Shown one piece after another: positions 1-7,348 of a DNA stretch of 64,000 nucleotides. The stretch is from Pigmentiphaga sp. (GTDB lineage: Bacteria; Pseudomonadota; Gammaproteobacteria; Burkholderiales; Burkholderiaceae_B): positions 62,001 through 126,000 of the forward strand of contig JALOAI010000014.1 of the NCBI GenBank assembly GCA_023228945.1, in the 5' to 3' direction. The notes below the pieces were generated by a model. The model was not told where the DNA came from. It saw only the letters and a list, made by a program, of their open reading frames with translations, and did no database searches. A program made the translations under genes and the position numbers. Positions within the stretch are counted from its first letter, which is position 1. Each line of letters opens with the position of its first letter.

Positions 1-2037
1 CACCGCCAGATGGGGCAAGTGCAGGCGCAAAAACCGCGCCAGGGAGGCCCGCAGCGGCGCCTGCACCATGAGCACTGGCGGGTCGCCCGCCTGCTCCTGG
101 TGCTGCACCGCCGCCTCGGTTTCGCGCAACAGGGTATCGGCCAGCCCCGGCTCGAGCGCGCCGCCGGCATTGACCGCCTGCAGCAGCACCCGCTCGAGTC
201 CGACGTCGAGGCCGATCACGCGCATCTCGCCGGCGCCGGGAAACAGGTTCTGGGTAATGGCCCGGCCCAGCGCCCGGCGCACCAGCGCGATGAGTTCGGA
301 AGGCTCCGCGCTGCCGCCGTTGGCGCTCAAGCGAGGCACGTGCTCCGCCAGCACATCGATGATGGTGCGCATATCGCGGATCGGCACGTCTTCCTGCAGC
401 AGCCCCTGCAGCACTTTTTGCAAGGTGGTGAGACTGACGGTTTTTGGCACGAAATCTTCTATCAGCTTGGGCGCCTCGCGCCCGATCCGATCGAGCAGTT
501 GCTGCACCTCCTGGCGGCCGAGGAGTTCGCTACTGTAACGGTGCAATAGATGATTGAGATGGGTGGCCGCCACCGTACCGGGGTCGACCACGGTATATCC
601 CGCCATCTGCGCGCGATCACGCAGGCTTTCCTCGATCCAGACCGCCGGCAGGCCGAAAGCCGGATCGGTGGTCGCCACGCCGTCCAGCGCTTCCGTGACG
701 CCGCCCGGATCGATGGCGAGCCACAATCCCGGCATGGCTTCACCGCGTCCGACTTCGACCCCCGCCAGCAGGATCCGGTATTCGGTGGGCTTGAGTTCGA
801 GATTGTCCCGTATGTGCACCACCGGCGGCAAAAAGCCGACGTCTTGGGCGAATTTTTTGCGCAGGCTCCGGATGCGCTGGAGCAGATCGCCCTGCTGGCT
901 GGTGTCCACCAGCGGGATCAGGCGGTAGCCCACCTCCAGGCCCAGCGGATCGACCAGGGCCACATCATCCCAACTGGCCTCGGCCGAAGCCGCCTCGGCA
1001 ACCGGCGCCGCCGTGGCGGCTTCTTGCTGCGCGGCCTCTTGCATCTGCCGCTCCTGGCGCTGCTGGATCATCCAGCCCACGCCCGCCAGGCAGGCCGCCA
1101 ACAATAAAAAAGCGACATGCGGCATGCCGGGAATGATGCCGATGAGCCCGAGCACGCCCCCCGCGATGTACAGCACGCTGGGATTGGAGAATAGCTGCGA
1201 GGCCATTTGCTGGCCAATGTCTTGGTCGGTGGCCACCCGCGACACCACCACGCCGGCCGCGGTGGAGATCACCAGCGCCGGGATCTGCGCCACCAGGCCA
1301 TCACCGATGGTCAGCAGCGTGTACGTGCGGCCGGCGTCGCCCAGCGACATGTCGTGCTGCGCGATGCCCACGATGAGGCCGCCAATGATCGTGATGGCCA
1401 TGATCAGCAGGCCCGCCACGGCATCGCCCCGCACGAACTTGCTGGCGCCATCCATCGAGCCGTAGAACTCGGCTTCCTCGCCAACTTCGCGCCGCCGCCG
1501 CCGTGCCTCCTCCTCACCGATCAGGCCGGCGTTGAGGTCGGCATCGATGGCCATCTGCTTGCCCGGCATGGCGTCGAGGGTAAAGCGCGCGCCCACTTCG
1601 GCGATCCGGCCGGCGCCCTTGGTGATGACCATGAAGTTGATGATCACCAGAATGATGAACACCACGATCCCGACCGCGAAATTGCCACCCACCAGGAAGT
1701 GCCCGAAGGCCTCGATCACCTTGCCGGCGGCGTCGGGGCCGGTGTGGCCATTGAGGAGCACCACCCGGGTAGAGGCGATGTTGAGCGACAAGCGCAACAG
1801 CGTGGCGAACAGCAGCACCGATGGAAACGCCGCGAAATCAAGCGGCTTGGTCGTGAACATCGCCACCAGCAGCACCATCAGCGCCAGCGCGATATTGAAG
1901 GTAAAGAAAATATCGAGCAGGAAGGGCGGCAGCGGCAGCACCATCATGGCCAGCACCATGACGATGAGCAGTGGCCCGGCGATCAGGCGCGCGTGGCTGG
2001 CACCATTGGTGCGCAGCAGGGAGAGAATGGCGTTCAT
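1..2037 (-). CDS. flhA: Flagellar export gate protein FlhA (3' end outside window)
   Basis: FlhA is the integral-membrane core of the flagellar type III export gate. The frame starts at ATG 2037 and stays open to the left edge, giving 679 residues, so only a short C-terminal piece is missing compared with the usual 690-705. The N-terminal third is a run of hydrophobic helices (starting MNAILSLLRTNGASHARLIAG), including the conserved loop FVRGDAVAGLL. The rest is the soluble cytoplasmic domain that docks chaperone-substrate complexes. The start codon overlaps the flhB stop in an ATGA, so the two are translationally coupled. The long open frame on the opposite strand is a codon-bias shadow. Confidence 0.95.
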   Translation of the reverse strand, partial: MNAILSLLRTNGASHARLIAGPLLIVMVLAMMVLPLPPFLLDIFFTFNIALALMVLLVAMFTTKPLDFAAFPSVLLFATLLRLSLNIASTRVVLLNGHTGPDAAGKVIEAFGHFLVGGNFAVGIVVFIILVIINFMVITKGAGRIAEVGARFTLDAMPGKQMAIDADLNAGLIGEEEARRRRREVGEEAEFYGSMDGASKFVRGDAVAGLLIMAITIIGGLIVGIAQHDMSLGDAGRTYTLLTIGDGLVAQIPALVISTAAGVVVSRVATDQDIGQQMASQLFSNPSVLYIAGGVLGLIGIIPGMPHVAFLLLAACLAGVGWMIQQRQERQMQEAAQQEAATAAPVAEAASAEASWDDVALVDPLGLEVGYRLIPLVDTSQQGDLLQRIRSLRKKFAQDVGFLPPVVHIRDNLELKPTEYRILLAGVEVGRGEAMPGLWLAIDPGGVTEALDGVATTDPAFGLPAVWIEESLRDRAQMAGYTVVDPGTVAATHLNHLLHRYSSELLGRQEVQQLLDRIGREAPKLIEDFVPKTVSLTTLQKVLQGLLQEDVPIRDMRTIIDVLAEHVPRLSANGGSAEPSELIALVRRALGRAITQNLFPGAGEMRVIGLDVGLERVLLQAVNAGGALEPGLADTLLRETEAAVQHQEQAGDPPVLMVQAPLRASLARFLRLHLPHLAV

Positions 2038-3176
2038 GCAGGGGAGGACAACGGGTCGAGTGCCGCCGGCACCGGCAGCCCGGCCGGAGCCTCGGGCTCG
2101 GGCCTGCCGTCGTCGCGTGCCGTGCGCAACTGGAATACCCAGGCCAGGACCTCCGCCACCGCCGTGTAGAGGGCGGCGGGGATCTCCTGCTCGAGTTCGA
2201 CATGGCGATGCAGGGCACGGGCCAGCGGCGGCGCCTCGAGCAGCGGCACCCGGTGCTCGCGGGCGAGCTCGCGGATGCGTTGCGCGATCAGGCCGGTGCC
2301 TTTGGCCACCACCCGCGGCGCGCTCATGGCGCCGGCCTCGTAGCGCAGCGCCACCGCAAAATGGGTGGGGTTGGTGATCACGACGTCGGCCTTGGGCACC
2401 TCGGACATCATGCGACCGCGGGCGGCCTGGCGCTGCTGTTGCCGCAAGCGCGCCTTGAGCAGCGGATCGCCTTCGCTTTCCTTGTGCTCCTGCTTGACGT
2501 CTTCACGCGACATGCGCAGCTTTTTGTGGTGGTTCCAAATCTGGTACGGCGCATCGAATCCGGCAATCACCACCAGCGACGCGATGATGATCACCGCGCA
2601 AGTGGCCACCAATTGCAACGACCGGATGAGCGCGGCGGTGGGAGCCAGATGCATCAGGCGCAGCATGTCGTCGAGAAAATGGCCCAGCGCCATGGTGGCC
2701 ACGCCGCCCACCAGAATGGCCTTGGCCACCGCCTTGGCCAGCTCCACCAGGGTATTGGCGGAAAAAATCCGGGCCAGCCCCTTCACCGGGTTGAGCTTGT
2801 TCAGATCGGGCTGCAGGGGCTTGCCGACGAACACCAGCCCGCCCAGCAGCACCGATCCCAGGATTGCCACCACCACCAGGGCGCCCAGCACCGGCAGTAT
2901 GGCAAGGATGGCCTGCAGGACTTCGCGGCCGGCGCCGGCCAGCATCGCCTGGGTGTCGAAGATCCGGTGGGCGTCGAAGCGCATGCCGTGCACGATCAGC
3001 CCGCCAAGACCGCGGTACAACCATTCGGCACTCAGCCACAGGGTGCCGATGCCGGTCAGCAGCATCAGAAACGTCACCAGCTCGCGCGAGCGCGCCACCT
3101 GCCCTTCGTCACGCGCCTTTTCCAGGCGCCTGTCGGAGGCTGGTTCGGTTTTTTCGACGTCGCTTTCTTCGGCCAT
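2034..3176 (-). CDS. flhB: Flagellar export switch protein FlhB
   Basis: FlhB is the 380-aa export-gate component that switches substrate specificity from rod/hook to filament proteins. It has four hydrophobic segments between about residues 30 and 210. The soluble C-terminal domain carries the autocleavage motif NPTH at residues 269-272. A charged N-terminus (MAEESDVEKTEPASDRRLEKAR) is typical of the family. The C-terminus is Pro-rich and variable. It lies upstream of flhA with a 4-bp overlap. The 230-bp gap to cheZ holds stem-loops and a repeat, so flhBA may be partly uncoupled from the che genes. Confidence 0.96.
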   Translation of the reverse strand: MAEESDVEKTEPASDRRLEKARDEGQVARSRELVTFLMLLTGIGTLWLSAEWLYRGLGGLIVHGMRFDAHRIFDTQAMLAGAGREVLQAILAILPVLGALVVVAILGSVLLGGLVFVGKPLQPDLNKLNPVKGLARIFSANTLVELAKAVAKAILVGGVATMALGHFLDDMLRLMHLAPTAALIRSLQLVATCAVIIIASLVVIAGFDAPYQIWNHHKKLRMSREDVKQEHKESEGDPLLKARLRQQQRQAARGRMMSEVPKADVVITNPTHFAVALRYEAGAMSAPRVVAKGTGLIAQRIRELAREHRVPLLEAPPLARALHRHVELEQEIPAALYTAVAEVLAWVFQLRTARDDGRPEPEAPAGLPVPAALDPLSSPA

Positions 3177-3210
3177 GCGGACTTCCGGGAGCGCGCGGCA
3201 CGCGCGGCCG

Positions 3211-3241
3211 CCCTATGCGATAGGGCCGCCAAGGGGCGGCC
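3211..3241 (-). promoter_or_regulatory. Two overlapping stem-loops in the flhB leader
   Basis: CCCTAT/ATAGGG arms (3211-3216 and 3220-3225, 3-nt loop) overlap GGCCGCC/GGCGGCC arms (3224-3230 and 3235-3241, 4-nt loop). The two share bases 3224-3225, so they cannot both form fully. They lie 35-65 bp upstream of the flhB start in the transcribed direction. There is no T-run, so an intrinsic terminator is doubtful. A leader structure or intercistronic processing signal is possible. The structure is read from the sequence; the role is unknown. Confidence 0.4.
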
Positions 3242-3338
3242 CACTCCGCATTCTAGAATCCGCGCCGGCCCGCCGATGCGTCGAACAGGCCGGACAATGC
3301 AAGGCAATTTAGGCGATCCGGGGCCGCTCACAAGGAAA

Positions 3339-3410
3339 CGCCGGGCCGCCCCAAGTTTCCTTGACCCCCTCGGGGAGCCTGACGCATAGCGGCAGGTCTG
3401 GAGGCGCTCA
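3339..3410 (+). repeat. Diverged palindromic repeat related to the cheD array
   Basis: On the plus strand this spacer reads CGCCGGGCCGCCCCAAG, then a CCCCCTCGGGGAG core, then a degenerate GCATAGCGGCAGGTCTGGAGG tail (written here in pieces). The same order of blocks (CGCCGGGCCGTCCCAAG, CCTCCCTCGGGGAGG, GCGCAGCGACCGGAGGG) makes up the 75-bp unit repeated in cheD, there on the minus strand. This copy is therefore inverted relative to it. It abuts the 3' end of cheZ. It looks like a dispersed intergenic element of the REP type. Similarity was judged by eye. Confidence 0.45.
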
Positions 3411-4055
3411 GAACCCCAGGCTCGACAGCAGATCGTCGACTTGGTCCTGATTGGTGACGATGTCATCCCGGCCTTCGGTGCTCACTTGTGGACCGTTGAG
3501 CAGGGTCTCGGCCTCCTGGCGGCGCTCGGGCTGAACGGTATCCAGCAGGACCTGGAGCAATTCGCGCTCGATGGCGCCGATCACCGCCATCATCTTGGTG
3601 ATGACCTGACCCGTGAGATCCTGGAAATCCTGGGCCATCATGATTTCCATCAGCTGCGCCTGGGTGGCCGAAGTTCGTTCGGGCACCTCTTTGAGAAAGC
3701 CCCGCGTCGCGTCGACCAGTTCGCGGGCCTGATCGAGTTCGATCGGCGCCTCGAACCAGGATTGCCAGCGCTCGTCCAGGTGCCGGGCATCGCGCGTCAG
3801 CGCTTCCTGCAAAGGCTGGGCGGCTTCGGTGGCGTTGAGGACCCGATTGGCCGCCTGCTCGGTCATGTTCGCCACGTAGCGCAGGCGATCACGGGCATCG
3901 GGAATGGCCTCGGCGACTTCCTCGATGGCCCGGTCGAGGCCCAGTTCGCGCATGCTGTCGCGCAACATGCGGGTCATATTGCCGATGCGGATGACCAGAT
4001 CTTCCGCGGCTTCGGGCGATGGAATATGAAACGGATGGATGGATTCTTGGCTCAC
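3408..4055 (-). CDS. cheZ: Chemotaxis protein phosphatase CheZ
   Basis: CheZ accelerates CheY-P dephosphorylation and so ends the tumble signal. The protein is 215 aa, normal for the family. The conserved block AQDFQDLTGQ lies at about residues 141-150 and carries the catalytic Gln region. The C-terminus ends DQVDDLLSSLGF, the amphipathic CheY-binding tail seen in enteric CheZ. Most of the sequence is a long helical hairpin. It sits 29 bp downstream of cheY, as expected for a cheYZ pair. Confidence 0.96.
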   Translation of the reverse strand: MSQESIHPFHIPSPEAAEDLVIRIGNMTRMLRDSMRELGLDRAIEEVAEAIPDARDRLRYVANMTEQAANRVLNATEAAQPLQEALTRDARHLDERWQSWFEAPIELDQARELVDATRGFLKEVPERTSATQAQLMEIMMAQDFQDLTGQVITKMMAVIGAIERELLQVLLDTVQPERRQEAETLLNGPQVSTEGRDDIVTNQDQVDDLLSSLGF

Positions 4056-4084
4056 GGCGCGGCTTCTCCTGCTAGCGGGTGGGG

Positions 4085-4474
4085 TTACTGTCCGAGCTTC
4101 TCGAAGATCTTGTTCAGCTTCTCTTCGAGGGTGGCCGCCGTGAACGGCTTGACCACATAACCGCTGGCGCCGGCCTGGGCCGCCGCCACGATATTCTCTT
4201 TTTTGGCTTCGGCGGTGACCATCAGCACCGGCAGGCTGGATAAGGCGGGGTCGGCACGGATGGCTTTGAGCATCGAGAGTCCGTCGAGGTTCGGCATGTT
4301 CCAGTCGGACACGACGAAATCGAAACCTCCGCTGCGGAGTTTATCCAGGGCCATCTGGCCGTCCTCGGCCTCGTCGACATTCTCGAATCCGAGCTCTTTC
4401 AATAAGTTGCGCACGATGCGGCGCATGGTGGGAAAGTCGTCCACCACGAGGAACTTGGTGCTTTTATTACTCAT
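4085..4474 (-). CDS. cheY: Chemotaxis response regulator CheY
   Basis: This is a single-domain receiver of 129 aa that carries the signal from CheA to the flagellar switch protein FliM. The acidic pocket is D12-D13, the phospho-acceptor D57 (VVSDWNMP), with T87 and K109 (VVKPF) completing the active site. The start chosen is ATG 4474 (MSNKSTKFLVVDD), which gives the normal CheY length. The frame stays open upstream, but that part has no receiver homology and includes the cheB-cheY spacer. The gene is followed by cheZ. Confidence 0.96.
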   Translation of the reverse strand: MSNKSTKFLVVDDFPTMRRIVRNLLKELGFENVDEAEDGQMALDKLRSGGFDFVVSDWNMPNLDGLSMLKAIRADPALSSLPVLMVTAEAKKENIVAAAQAGASGYVVKPFTAATLEEKLNKIFEKLGQ

Positions 4475-4527
4475 TTTCCCGCTTACTCCGAAAATACCGA
4501 TACAGAAATCATAGGCGCGGCGGGCTA

Positions 4528-5619
4528 TCAAACCCGGTTGCCGCGCTCGCCGAAGATCGCAATATTCGCCATCACTCGTTCCGCCATGCGATCGAGCGGC
4601 ACGACTTCGTCGACACCGCCGGCGGCAATGGCTTCGCGCGGCATGCCGAACACCACGCAACTGGCCTCGTCCTGGGCCAGGGTGCGGGCACCCGCCTCGT
4701 GCATGTGGCGCATTCCCGCCGCTCCATCCTTGCCCATGCCAGTGAGAATGACGCCGATGGCGTTGCGGCCGGCCACCTGGGCGGCCGAGTCGAACAGCAC
4801 ATCGACCGACGGCCGATGCCGATTCACGGGCGGCCCGTCGTCGAGCTCGATAACGTAGTTGGCGCCGCTGCGGCTCAGGCGCATATGCCGGTCTCCGGGC
4901 GCAATGTAGGCATGGCCGGGCAGCACCCGTTCACCGTGCGTTCCTTCCGCCACCGTGATCCGGCAGGTCTGGTCGAGCCGCTGCGCAAACGACCGGGTAA
5001 AGCCGGCGGGCATATGCTGGGTAATGAGGATCGCCGGCGCGTCGGGCGGCATCGGGAGCAGCAATGTGCGGATGGCTTCGGTGCCCCCCGTGGAGGCGCC
5101 AACGATAATGAGCTTCTCGGTGCTGGAGAAGGGCCGGCGCAGCGGCGCCGCCGGAGCCGCCGCGACCGGCGCCGCGGGCCGGAGGCGGGCTCGCGCCGCG
5201 GCCCGGATCTTATCGGCGATCTGCTCGGCATATTCGAGCATGCCATCGCGGATGCCGAGCGCCGGTTTGCCCACGAAATCGACCGCGCCCAGTTCCAGCG
5301 CGCGCAGCGTGACTTCGGAGCCGCGCTGCGTGAGCGACGACACCATGACCACCGGCATCGGGCGCAGGCGCATCAGTTTTTCGAGGAAATCGAGGCCATC
5401 CATGCGCGGCATCTCGACGTCGAGCGTGAGCACGTCGGGATTGTGCTGCTTGATCAATTCGCGGGCCACCAGGGGGTCGGGCGCCGTGGCGACGACTTCA
5501 AGATCGGGCTGGGAGTTGATGATCTCCGTCATGAGCCGGCGGATCAAGGCCGAATCATCGACGCATATCACGCGGATGCGCCGCGAACCCGGCGCCGGAG
5601 GAAGAGAAGAAACAGCCAT
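4528..5619 (-). CDS. cheB: Chemoreceptor methylesterase/deamidase CheB
   Basis: CheB removes methyl groups from chemoreceptor glutamates and deamidates glutamines, the adaptation arm opposed by CheR. The N-terminal receiver domain has D21-D22 and phospho-acceptor D67 (TLDVEMPRMDG). A Pro/Ala-rich linker near residues 145-165 joins it to the esterase domain. The catalytic residues are visible: S176 in GASTGGT, H202 in ITQHMPAGF and D299 in LTGMGKDGAAG. Length 363 aa is typical. It lies 5 bp after cheD. Confidence 0.97.
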   Translation of the reverse strand: MAVSSLPPAPGSRRIRVICVDDSALIRRLMTEIINSQPDLEVVATAPDPLVARELIKQHNPDVLTLDVEMPRMDGLDFLEKLMRLRPMPVVMVSSLTQRGSEVTLRALELGAVDFVGKPALGIRDGMLEYAEQIADKIRAAARARLRPAAPVAAAPAAPLRRPFSSTEKLIIVGASTGGTEAIRTLLLPMPPDAPAILITQHMPAGFTRSFAQRLDQTCRITVAEGTHGERVLPGHAYIAPGDRHMRLSRSGANYVIELDDGPPVNRHRPSVDVLFDSAAQVAGRNAIGVILTGMGKDGAAGMRHMHEAGARTLAQDEASCVVFGMPREAIAAGGVDEVVPLDRMAERVMANIAIFGERGNRV

Positions 5620-5624
5620 GTCGT

Positions 5625-6482
5625 TCAGGAATCCTCACGCTTGGGCAAGCCGAACAGCTCGAAACGCGGCTTGGGCGGATCGGCCTGCAAGTTGCCTCGC
5701 AGCTCCAGTTCGCGGCGCGCCAGCTCCTGGCCGGCCTTGCGCTGCGCCTGCATGCGGCGCATGAGCACCCTGCCGCTGCGCGGATAATAGTGAATGCGCC
5801 GGGGATAATCGCCGCGCAAATCCTGGGCCAGCACCGGAATCTGTTCGGTACGCAGATACTGCAAGGCGAAATCCGCGTTGCGTTCGCCGATGTTCAGCTG
5901 CCGCATCTGCTCGAGCACCGCGCCGCCGCCGAACACCTTGGCTTCCAGGCGCTCGCGCCGGGCGCCCGCCTTGAGCAGTTCGTTGATCAGGACTTCCATG
6001 GCGAAAGCGCCATAGCGCATCGATGCCGAGGCCGGACGCTCGGTATCGTCGCCACCCGGCAGCATGAAATGGTTCATGCCGCCCACGCCCGCCTGGGGGT
6101 CGCGGATACAGGCCGCCACACAGGAGCCGAGCACCGTGCTCAGAACGATGTCTTCGTCGGTGACGAAGTATTCGTTGGGTAAGAGCTTGACGACGTCGCA
6201 GCCCAGCCTCGGATCGCTCACGCGACGGCTGGCAAGCGCCTTATGGACCCCGCTCACTGGACGACCCTCCGGTCGCTGCGCGACTGCCTCCCCGAGGGAG
6301 GATTCGCGCTTGGGACGGCCCGGCGCGCTGAATGGACGACCCTCCGGTCGCTGCGCGACTGCCTCCCCGAGGGAGGATTCGCGCTTGGGACGGCCCGGCG
6401 CGCTGAATGGACGACCCTCCGGTCGCTGCGCGACTGCCTCCCCGAGGGAGGATTCGCGCTTGGGACGGCCCGGCGCGCTCAT
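5625..6482 (-). CDS. cheD: Chemoreceptor glutamine deamidase CheD with repeat-expanded N-terminus
   Basis: CheD deamidates receptor glutamines. The core (from about residue 95, DVVKLLPNEYFVTDEDIVLSTVLGSCVAAC) contains the conserved GSCV block with the catalytic Cys, and later the GGMNHFMLPG His motif. The 285-aa product is long because residues about 2-76 are three near-identical 25-residue repeats (SAPGRPKRESSLGEAVAQRP...) encoded by a 75-bp DNA repeat. The ATG at 6482 overlaps the cheR stop in an ATGA, which supports translation through the repeats. A later start is possible, but no Met lies between the repeats and the core. Confidence 0.9.
   Translation of the reverse strand: MSAPGRPKRESSLGEAVAQRPEGRPFSAPGRPKRESSLGEAVAQRPEGRPFSAPGRPKRESSLGEAVAQRPEGRPVSGVHKALASRRVSDPRLGCDVVKLLPNEYFVTDEDIVLSTVLGSCVAACIRDPQAGVGGMNHFMLPGGDDTERPASASMRYGAFAMEVLINELLKAGARRERLEAKVFGGGAVLEQMRQLNIGERNADFALQYLRTEQIPVLAQDLRGDYPRRIHYYPRSGRVLMRRMQAQRKAGQELARRELELRGNLQADPPKPRFELFGLPKREDS
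6258..6480 (-). repeat. Three tandem 75-bp palindrome-rich repeats inside cheD
   Basis: Units begin at 6258, 6333 and 6408 on the plus strand and are identical except for the ends of the array. The period is exactly 75 bp, so each adds 25 codons in frame. Each unit contains several short palindromes: CCTCCC/GGGAGG around CGA, GTCGC/GCGAC around TGC, and GACC/GGTC around CTCC. This is the composition of an intergenic structure-forming element rather than a protein domain. A diverged inverted relative lies at 3339-3410. Confidence 0.9.
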
Positions 6483-7345
6483 GCCGAATCCGCCACTCGC
6501 TCATAGACTGTTTGTCCCTTCAGGCGAAAGGCCTTGGTCAGGTAGGTGAAGTTTTCGGAGTGTCCGGCGAACAGCAGCCCTCCCGGCTTGAGCAAGGGCG
6601 CCATGCGCCGCAGAATCTCGGCCTGGGTGGGTTTATCGAAATAGATCATGACGTTGCGACAGAAGATCGCATCGACGGGCTCACGCAGCGGCCAATGGCG
6701 GTCGAGCAGATTGAGCGCCTCGAAACGGACGCGGGCCGCGACATGGGGCCGTACGCGCACCATGCCCTCCATCTTGCCGCGGCCTTTGAGGAAGTGCCGC
6801 CGCAGGAGATCGGGAGCGACTTTTTCGACGCGCTCGAAAGGGTACACCGCGCCGCGCGCCCGCTGCAGTACGTTGGTGTCGATGTCGGTGGCCAGGACCT
6901 GGGTATCGCCCAGCCGCGGTCCAAGCGCGTCGATCAGGGTGATGGCGATCGAATAGGGCTCTTCGCCGGTGGAGGCGGCGTTGCACCACACCTGCATCGG
7001 GCGGTTCAGGCGCCTGGCGTAGTCGGCCAGCATCGGGAAGTGATGAGCCTCCCGGAAGAACGCCGTGAGGTTGGTGGTCAGGGCATTGACGAACATTTCC
7101 CACTCGGCCGCCCGCTCGTCGGCGTCGAGCTCGGCCAGGTAGGGACCGAAGCCCGGCAGCTCGCGCGCGCGCAGCCGGCGAGCCAGCCGGCTGTACACCA
7201 TCTCTCGCTTGTGGGTGCCCAGTGCGATTCCGGCCCGACGATGGATCATCGACCTCACGCGGGCGAAATCGGCATCGCTGAAGTCGAAGTGACGTTCACC
7301 CAGCGCGGCGCCAAGCACGGCGCCGGTATCGGCCATATTGCCCAA
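6479..7345 (-). CDS. cheR: Chemoreceptor glutamate methyltransferase CheR
   Basis: CheR transfers methyl groups from SAM to receptor glutamates. The 288-aa protein has the N-terminal helical domain (FDFSDADFARVRSMIHRRAGI) and the methyltransferase fold, with NLTAFFREAHHF, the SAM loop WCNAASTGEEPYSIAI, and the late motif IFCRNVMIYFD. A second possible start is ATG 7336 (MADTG). It follows the first chemoreceptor gene by 3 bp and overlaps cheD by 4 bp, so the adaptation enzymes appear co-translated. One target receptor here ends in a CheR/CheB-type tether (see 9225-10649). Confidence 0.96.
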   Translation of the reverse strand: MGNMADTGAVLGAALGERHFDFSDADFARVRSMIHRRAGIALGTHKREMVYSRLARRLRARELPGFGPYLAELDADERAAEWEMFVNALTTNLTAFFREAHHFPMLADYARRLNRPMQVWCNAASTGEEPYSIAITLIDALGPRLGDTQVLATDIDTNVLQRARGAVYPFERVEKVAPDLLRRHFLKGRGKMEGMVRVRPHVAARVRFEALNLLDRHWPLREPVDAIFCRNVMIYFDKPTQAEILRRMAPLLKPGGLLFAGHSENFTYLTKAFRLKGQTVYERVADSA

Positions 7346-7348
7346 GGC

